NCBI GenBank assembly: GCA_026545765.1 | Contig: CM048839.1 | Coordinates: forward strand, 17,298,566 to 17,362,565 | From: Plantago major | Lineage: Eukaryota > Streptophyta > Magnoliopsida > Lamiales > Plantaginaceae | DNA length: 64,000 nt | Direction of reading: 5' to 3' | Part shown: positions 57,531 through 64,000 of the stretch, piece by piece | Numbering within the stretch: the stretch's first letter is position 1 | Layout: each line of letters begins with the position of its first letter | The notes under the pieces: model-generated | The model's input: only the letters and a program-made list of their open reading frames with translations | The model's database searches: none | What the model was told of the DNA's origin: nothing | Made by a program: the position numbers and the translations under genes

Positions 57531-59377
57531 ATGCCGCGCCAAAGGAAGTCCACATACCTTCCTCCCGTGTGTAGGGGTACTAGGGAGAGTCCATCGAGTT
57601 CTAGTAGTACACCAGCGAGTGGAGCTACTAGTCCTCTGGTTGGATATGATATTGGTGGGAGCAGCAGCCAGTCTCAGGTTCCAGAGACTCCACCGGCCTA
57701 CACGTCACATGCTCCTGGTGACTACCCCTATGACGGGTGTCCCTATCTGACGTTGACTGACGGTGCTACATTCCAGGGGAAGCCGGTGTTGTTCCCCAAC
57801 GGTAGGAATATGTAAGTATTATGCATTTGTAGAACATACACTTAAGATAAATATATGTTACAAGATTTTACTAATGAATATTCGTTTCTTGTTTGTCTCA
57901 TTGATAACAGGTTTTGGCCACCGGATGCTTCGGATAAATTAGGCAAAATCTTTAGGGGGAGGAGGCAGATGCCGGGACAGGGAGGCGAGAAGTGGACAAA
58001 CGTCTCGGACCGGATGAAGCACTTTTACTTCGACGAGTTGTGGGTAAGCTTAAATGTTACAATGAATGCTTTATTTGTTCTTTTAATCGTTGTGTTAATG
58101 TGTGTGGTATGCTAGCCACTATATTTGTGAGTGGTATGTTAGCCACTGAACTTGGGTGATATGTTAGTCACCATTGTGTTAGTCAATTTAGGACAATTTG
58201 AGTGGTATGTTACCACTAAGCTTGGTTTGATGTGTTAGTCACCATTCATGAACTTGTTGTGTCATTTAAGTGGTATGTTAGCCACTAAACTTAGGTGATA
58301 TGTTGGTATTTATTCATGAACTTATTGCACACAATTTGAGTGGTATGTTAGCCACTAAACTTGGTGTTATATTTAAATTGTTATCTTTCTTTAAACTTGT
58401 GTAATTTTTACTTTGAATGGAATTGTTGTAGAAGGACTACTACATTCCCAATGCCCTGGTGTCCCAGATGTACTCTATTTTCGAAACTTTAGGGTCAGAC
58501 ATCTATAGGAAAATGGTTTACAAAATGAAGGAGACACGCAGACAACCCACTTGGGTGGGGGATGACGAGTGGGCACTTTGGGAGGAGTACTGGAAGGATC
58601 CCTTTGTCCAGGATCAAGCTTACAAGAACAGACAAAACCGTTTGTATGAGCCGTGAGATGGTACGGGCACTGCCAGAACCACTATGGGTCGCGAGCTGTT
58701 GTTACAGATCACGTGATGGAGGTTAGTAAATATGTTGTTTATGACTTGGAATATGATACATAATGGTTTTTTGCTTTCATTGCAATCAACTAACTACTTG
58801 TTTGCACATATGTTTTTTTAGGCCAATAGAGGACAGCCGAAGAGTGCTCTATACCACTTCAAGAAGGCTAAGCTGAAGAATGGCATTTGGACTGACGTGA
58901 GGGCCGAGCGTATTGCGGTACGTTTCTTTCTTAAGGTTAACATTTGTATTTATGTATTTTAAAGTGATTCCTAAAATTCCATCTCATTTCGTATGCAATT
59001 TACAATTGCAGAGTGAGGTGGAGAGGAGGATGGATGAGAGGATGCATTAGCTGTCAATTGAAGAGCAAGACCAGATCTTCTTTGAGGTCAACCCAATGGA
59101 CAACAAGGGTCGAACATATGGACTGGGAAGTTTGGGTCCTTCTATGAGTTCTAGTAGCTTCTCAGTGTCCCAGGGATCAGGATCGCGATCTAATCTCTTC
59201 ACACAGGACCGGGTTCAATAGATGATGACTCCTCTCCACGAGGAAATAGCTTCGACCAAGGCAGCTTACCAGCAAGTGCTTGAGGAACAGGCTCGTATGG
59301 CTCAGCGGATGGATGCTTTGACCCAGATGTTCAGCACTTCTTCCCAGTACCACCCACCGCCTCCTCCCGATTCTTAG
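57531..59377 (+). pseudogene. CACTA second gene, TNPA-like (plant En/Spm transposase family)
   Basis: Exons by splice signals: 57531-57811 (start MPRQRKSTYLPPVCRGTRES, Ser/Thr-rich), 57911-58043 (FWPPDASDKLGKIFRGRR), 58432 to about 58721 (KDYYIPNALVSQMYSIFETL, RRQPTWVGDDEWALWEEYWK), then from about 58823 (ANRGQPKSALYHFKKAKLKN), 59012 (SEVERRMDERMH) to the stop at 59375-59377 (PPPPPDS). In En/Spm the equivalent protein binds the subterminal repeats. Breaks: a stop after NRLYEP (58654-58656) with a frame change before HYGSRAVVTDHVME, a stop after DERMH, and one after TQDRVQ. The ATG follows a splice acceptor directly. Confidence 0.75.
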
Positions 59378-59584
59378 TTACATCAGACTTATATTGTTTA
59401 TGCTACATATATACTTTGACACTATTTCACCTTCTAGCTACTTGTGCTTGCATACTTTAGACTTTGTTATGGATAATTTATATTGTTTCGGGTATATTCA
59501 TGCAATTTAATTGTTTCGGGTATATTATCTATGATTATATTATGTGAAAAAATAGGTGAATTTGAAACAGAAAAATTTAAAAAG

Positions 59585-59854
59585 TGAATTTAGCGACGGA
59601 AAAAAATCCGTCACTAAATTCACGAACTAAGGGCGAATTAGCCCATTGAATTTAGCATTAAAATCCGTCGCTAAATATCAAGCGAATTAAGGGCGGATTA
59701 GCGACGGATTTTAATCCGTCGCTAATTGGCGACGGATAAGTAATCCGTCGCCAATTCGGACGGACTGGTCAACGGATTAATCCGTCGCCAGTTCGTCGTT
59801 ATTTGGCGACGGAATACTTATCCGTCGCTAAAACAGTTTTTTTTTTTTGTAGTG
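59585..59854 (+). repeat. Right CACTA subterminal repeats and terminus
   Basis: At least a dozen TCCGTCGCT/AGCGACGGA words, many palindromic, then a T-run and TGTAGTG. Confidence 0.85.
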
Positions 59855-60900
59855 ACATTACAGGTGGTTTGCAATCCTCGCAAATGTTCCTTATGTATTA
59901 AGAATGTTTGGTAAATTGTCTAGGAGTTTCACCAAACTTTAATTAGATTAGTGCTTACTATACATAAGGCCCTATGGGTCACACTTTGAGGTGATTGTTC
60001 CACCAACTGAGTATTAGAGTGAATTAAATATTGATTGGATTAATAAATATTTAATTTACTGAGAATTAATCTATTTGATAGAAACAATTAATAAGTCAAA
60101 TTAGATTTATCGGACTTAATTAATTATTATACTTTAAGAAAGTAAATTAATTAAATTGGATTTAATTTATATTTGAAGTAAGATTAATTAGATTAAATTG
60201 GATTTAATTAATTAAATCAAGAAAGTTTATTTGAACCAAATTGGATTGAAGTCCAAATGTAAAAGCCCAAAAGAGATGAAGATTAAAATCCGTCGCTAAA
60301 TATCAAGCGAATTAAGGGCGGATTAGCGACGGATTTTAATCCGTCGCTAATTGGCGACGGATAAGTAATCCGTCGCCAATTCGGACGGACTGGTCAACGG
60401 ATTAATCCGCCATCGTTGTTATTCGCATTTTGCGGAATACTTATCCGTCGCTAAAACAGTTTTTTTTTGTAGTGACATTACAGGTGGTTTGCAATCCTCG
60501 CAAATGTTCCTTATGTATTAAGAATGTTTGGTAAATTGTCTAGGAGTTTCACCAAACTTTAATTAGATTAGTGCTTACTATACATAAGGCCCTATGGGTC
60601 ACACTTTGAGGTGATTGTTCCACCAACTGAGTATTAGAGTGAATTAAATATTGATTTGATTAATAAATATTTAATTTACTGAGAATTAATCTATTTGATA
60701 GAAACAATAATAAGTCAAATTAGATTTATCGGACTTAATTAATTATTATACTTTAAGAAAGTAAATTAATTAAATTGGATTTAATTTATATTTGAAGTAA
60801 GATTAATTAGATTAAATTGGATTTAATTAATTAAAGCAAGAAAGTTTATTTGAACCAAATTGGAATGAAGTCCAAATGTAAAAGCCCAAAAGAGATGAAG
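59658..60900 (+). repeat. 625-bp tandem duplication spanning the CACTA right end and its flank
   Basis: AAATCCGTCGCTAAATATCA at 59661 recurs at 60286. Copy one (59658-60282) holds the last ~197 bp of the CACTA element, the ACA target duplication and ~425 bp of the flanking LTR-like sequence. Copy two (60283-60900) repeats all of it with small indels, so a second CACTA terminus without a left partner lies near 60474. Confidence 0.95.
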
Positions 60901-60916
60901 GAAAAATAAGCTGTGT

Positions 60917-60985
60917 TTAATGGGTTTCGAACCCATTACCTAATAGATAAAATATTAGAGCCCAACCAACTAAGCTAGGAGTCAT
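60917..60985 (-). other. tRNA-like sequence (pseudo-tRNA or SINE head)
   Basis: On the minus strand TAGCTTAGTTGGTTGGGC (A-box-like), a TAATA-loop-TATTA stem and ATGGGTTCGAAACCCAT (a T-arm with B box) follow with tRNA spacing. The 5' and 3' ends do not pair as an acceptor stem, so it is not a working tRNA gene. Confidence 0.5.
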
Positions 60986-61436
60986 ATTGTAGTTGGACAC
61001 TAGTCCGATTATACTACTTCATATATGATCTGCGAGATCATAGATGAATATACACAACACACGTTTTCTTCTTCTCTTGCTTGCTCATAAGAATCATCTT
61101 TCTTCATGATTCTATTCTCCACAACTCTACTCACTAAATAATGAACATACTAGCGTTCTTTGGTAGAATTAATCCCGTGGATACCAAGGTAGAGGAAGTC
61201 CAATCATGATGTACTGGATTCAACATCTCATACATGACGAACTGATTCAAAGTATTTGACGAACAAATTCGCAGAAGAGCTTTAAGGTTTTAAAGCTGCT
61301 GTCTGGAAAGTTAGTGCGATAAGTAAGTATTGATTTGCTTGTTTTACGTTATATAGTCATTGAATCAAGATCAATATGCAATAAAATTTTCAAATTCCGC
61401 TGCGTTAACCTAGGGTTTAGATTGCATATTTTTCAA

Positions 61437-61785
61437 CAAATCCGACGTGAGATTTGGTTTTATCGAAGATGAAAAATATGAAATTCTTGTGAAATATCAC
61501 TAGTTTTATAGATACTCTGCAAGACTTCATATCACATTTTAGATTACCATAAAAAGTTTTTGCAGACTTTTTTCATTGGATCTATAATGAGGACCAGAAG
61601 GAGCTGGAAAGAAAAGGAAACATAGAAAATTCAATACATACGTACACCACAAGCTTAAAGGTAGCCATTAACAACGATGCGTGCCATCGTTTTCTGATGA
61701 CTTGAGACTCTAATAATTATTGATCTATTATGCGGATTATCTGGTAATGTTCATCCTCACTGCTAGAAATGCTGCCTAATTAAAT
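61437..61785. other. Spacer downstream of the P450 gene
   Basis: Should contain the P450 3' UTR. Nothing else is seen. Confidence 0.4.
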
Positions 61786-63356
61786 TTATGGTATTGGTAC
61801 AACACGAAGGGGCTTGGCCTTCTGCATTGTGAATCCAAACATCTCCGCCATGTCCAATTCCTTGGGCAATATCCCGCCTTCAATCTTCCAGTCGAACGAA
61901 TTCAGAAGCGATCCCAACAGCACTGGAATCAGTCTAGCAGCAAGAGTCAAACCAGGGCAAATCCGTCGTCCTGCCCCAAATGGAATCAGCTCAAAATCCC
62001 TTCCCTTAAAATCGATATCCGAATTTAAGAATCTCTCAGGTTTGAATTCCAACGGTTCCTTCCATACTGCAGCATCCCTGCCGATTACCCAAACGTTCAC
62101 CAACACTTGGGAGTTTTTGGTCACTTTGTAGCCGTAGAGATCTACGTCCTGATCCACTCGACGAGGAAGTAGGAACGGTGCTGGAGGATGGAGTCTGAGA
62201 GTCTCTTTTACAATGCATTGCAGATAAGGGAGTTGTGCTATATCAGCTTCGTTTATCATCTCACCTTTGCCAATCACTTCCTCAAGCTCGGCTTTTACTT
62301 TTTTCGTGATCTTAGGATTTCGTAGCACTTCTGCCATCGCCCATTCAACCGTGCTTGATGTCGTATCTGTCCCAGCAAGGAACAAAGCCTGCATACATAG
62401 AATAATCAATCATGATAAAAAAAACAGTACTATTGAGGAAAATTGTAAAGTATAGGTTCAAGAGCACTAACAAACAACAAGTGTTCGACACGAGTCCTAT
62501 CAAATTCTTCGGGATTCTCCTGGCTTGTAGTCAGGAGTACATCTAATACATCATTTTTCTCAACACCATGATTCTTCCGTTGCTCCAATCTTTCATCAAT
62601 CAAGTTACCGATAATCTCAAAAAGCTTGTCAGCATAGTTCGATACACGTCTACGTATCCCTTGTGGATCAACGTTCTTGAGGATGGGGAAAAGATCTGCT
62701 AAATTAATCTTACCTGACTCCATCATGATTCCTCTCACTGCACCCTTGAAATCTGTGGAGGAATCTGAAAAGAAATCCGCCAAATCTCTGGAGAAAATGG
62801 TATTAGACAACATGTTCATCGTAGTAGTAAAACTTGCTTGTCCTATATCTACCATTTCACCACTCAAACTCTTGTTCTGACAATGAACTATCATCTCTTG
62901 CACTTTCCGACTCCGCAGGTCCTGATTCGTATCCAACCGGTTGATAGAAAAGATGTTAGAGGTCATCATTTTCCTCTGGAATCGCCAAGCCGTATCAACC
63001 GGTAGAAATAAAACCGAGTGCTTGAAGTGTTCGTGTGCACGTGTGGCGTCCAGGATGTGCCTGTTGGAAAATGCAAGGTCCAGTTTTTGCAAGACTTGTT
63101 TAGCCATCTCAGCTGATGAAATTACAATAGTTGTGACTTGGCCGAGTTGGAAGGACATAACAGGGCCATAAGTCTTGGCTAGACGAGCGAAGGTCGTGTG
63201 GGGCGGGTTGGTTCCGATCAGGTGGAGGTTTCCGATGATCGGAAGCGAGGTTGGGCCGGGTGGAAGTTTGTTGAACTTGGTGCTCATCAGGTTCAGGAAA
63301 TGTATGAAGGTAAGGGCTAATAGGAGAACTGTTGATAGAATGGTGAGTAAAGACAT
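61786..63356 (-). CDS. Cytochrome P450, CYP76-like, intact, two exons
   Basis: An ER-anchored heme monooxygenase. CYP76 enzymes often hydroxylate monoterpenols, diterpenes or alkaloid precursors; the substrate here is unknown. Exon 1 is 62472-63356 (295 codons) and exon 2 61786-62388, joined in phase zero through donor TTT/GTTAGT and acceptor ATGCAG, giving 495 residues, the usual size. Seen: an N-terminal membrane helix (residues 3-23), PPGP at 32-35, oxygen-binding AGTDTT at 300-305, ExxR at 357-360, PERF at 412-415 and heme loop PFGAGRRICPG with Cys439. The frame is open to an earlier ATG at 63392, but a TATAAATA box at 63396-63403 lies only four bases before it, so the ATG at 63354-63356 is the better start. 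Two pseudogene copies lie to the left. Confidence 0.95.
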
Positions 63357-63395
63357 GGTTGTTAATTTGGGTAGATTATCATACAACTGCATGCA

Positions 63396-63403
63396 TATTT
63401 ATA
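63396..63403 (-). promoter_or_regulatory. TATA box of the P450 gene
   Basis: TATAAATA on the minus strand, 40 bases before the chosen ATG, implying a very short leader. Confidence 0.6.
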
Positions 63404-64000
63404 CTATATTTGTGAGGATCTGATTATTGTTCATATTTGTAGAATTTTCTTACGGAGTTTAATTGGTTGGATATGCGGACAAGAAATTGATGTGAAAACG
63501 ACCGAATATAAGTATGGCATGATGTATAAACTGTATCACATGACTATTGTTTTCTTTAATTTGGCTTTGAGTCCTTGTCTCTATAATGAACTAGCTCATC
63601 ACAATAAGACCATTGGGTGAACTTAAAAACTGCCACTGTAGTACCGGTCGTGGGGTTGGTCGTCGGAATTTTTTTAAATTTTTGTAATAATTATATTAGT
63701 CGGAATATTAAATTGGAATGAAGATTTAGAGTTTAAAATGGTGTTTTTTTTTATTTAAATCAAGCAATAAAACCGAACGACATAAATCGCTCATAAAAAT
63801 GGTGAATTATAAGGTGTGAGAAAGTATGTCTTCACTGGTCTCTATTTATAGATCTCGAAAAAATATGACCATCGGTATAATTTTTATATTTTTTTAAATT
63901 CAAAATTAAAAGAAAAATAAAAAAGGGGCTTGGGCGACTTGAGGAGTTGTGATTTTGGGGCTGGCCCCACGTGTCCCCCGACCGCCCACAACTCCGCGAC
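63404..64000. other. P450 upstream region and truncated MITE-like element
   Basis: The P450 promoter should lie in the first 250 bases. From about 63650 the sequence matches the reverse of the 45390-45860 element (GGTCTCTATTTATAGAT and an AT-rich stretch) and runs off the window. A CACGTG G-box core is at about 63968-63973 inside this element. Confidence 0.45.

Larger units (their letters stand above)
53606..57573 (+). pseudogene. CACTA transposase (TNP2/TNPD type)
   Basis: Parts in order: the transposase-associated zinc domain MNPDRLWMYRRIVNGRIQSS with CPCNANKCRN (53606-53860); the TNP2 core from about 54406, with LVHGPDDPSQKLDVFLQPLI, WTVSDFPAYSMLSG and DLPYWSSLLIRHNLDFMH, running into the DUF4218-type LPVHLPHEARLAGPVQYRWM; an intron at about 56003-56089; then a DUF4216-type region (about 56734-57388) with FLFDVDWYDP. 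Breaks seen: a stop after KANGQ (54257-54259), an extra G in a G-run near 54419-54425, and a 124-bp tandem duplication at 56811-57058 that shifts the frame. A 69-bp tandem duplication at about 54001-54139 is in frame. The last exon seems to begin at 57531. Confidence 0.85.
52676..59854 (+). mobile_element. CACTA (En/Spm) transposon, full length, 7179 bp
   Basis: Begins CACTACAAGAAATCC and ends TTTTTTTTGTAGTG, inverted CACTA termini, with a 3-bp target duplication ACA (52673-52675, 59855-59857). The subterminal zones are packed with AGCGACGGA/TCCGTCGCT words. Two plus-strand genes lie inside: a TNP2-type transposase followed by a TNPA-like gene. Both carry a few breaks, so the copy is probably immobile by itself but could be moved in trans because both ends look complete. 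Confidence 0.95.
52022..61436 (+). mobile_element. LTR-retrotransposon remnant (probable solo LTR) hosting the CACTA element
   Basis: The right edge near 61436 has the look of a copia-type LTR end (TTCCGCTGCGTTAACCTAGG ... TTTTTCAACA). The left edge is a guess at TGTTATCACT. Without the CACTA insertion and the later 625-bp duplication it would be about 1.6 kb. No internal genes. Family and limits are uncertain. Confidence 0.35.

Noticed and set aside
60917-60985. A working tRNA gene
   Set aside because: The T-arm and anticodon-like stem are good, but no acceptor stem can be formed.
62677-63423. Plus-strand frames opposite the P450
   Set aside because: Shadows of P450 exon 1.

Overview
The window is nuclear DNA of a flowering plant. 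It has small introns with GT-AG ends, a Dof zinc-finger gene, CYP76-type cytochrome P450s, plant transposon families (Helitron, CACTA, Stowaway-like and hAT-like MITEs, Mutator-like foldbacks, Ty1/copia) and AT-rich spacers. The CYP76 and methylesterase genes suggest an asterid, perhaps Lamiales, but no marker here fixes the species.

Host genes are few. From left to right: a Dof transcription factor (64-1017, minus); a seven-exon ATG101 autophagy gene (11623-15382, plus), whose exons join into an uninterrupted frame of 218 residues; a three-exon methylesterase/hydroxynitrile-lyase-type alpha/beta hydrolase of 267 residues (30297-31615, plus); and an intact two-exon CYP76-like P450 of 495 residues (61786-63356, minus). 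Two broken relatives of that P450 lie at about 31990-32645 and 38334-39403. The three form the remains of a tandem CYP76 cluster next to the methylesterase.

Most of the rest is layered mobile DNA. 16817-24060 is a Helitron with recognisable Rep and PIF1-helicase remnants and what looks like a captured F-box gene fragment. It carries an hAT-like MITE that itself contains a Stowaway-like MITE. A second, shorter Helitron (24080-25588) keeps only the tail of the helicase. 25607-29023 is a 1.7 kb tandem duplication, followed by a family of about 300 bp AT-rich repeats and a long (AT)n tract. 32886-38162 is a fairly young Ty1/copia fossil with 521 bp LTRs, sitting inside an older copia-like LTR remnant. 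39404-45170 holds a repeat-rich foreign block, an LTR-like remnant and several MITEs. 45925-50830 looks like a large Mutator-type element with diverged terminal inverted repeats, containing a foldback element, Helitron ends, a tRNA-derived SINE and coding scraps. 52676-59854 is a full-length CACTA (En/Spm) element with a 3-bp target duplication. Its right end and flank were later duplicated in tandem, 625 bp apart.

No new defence or metabolic system was found. The most informative observations are the inverted-duplication scar in the Helitron Rep where the HUH motif should lie, the three-level transposon nesting, the empty-site evidence for a MITE in an ATG101 intron, and the decayed CYP76 array beside a methylesterase. 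Exon calls come from reading splice signals and family knowledge; no alignment or search was run.
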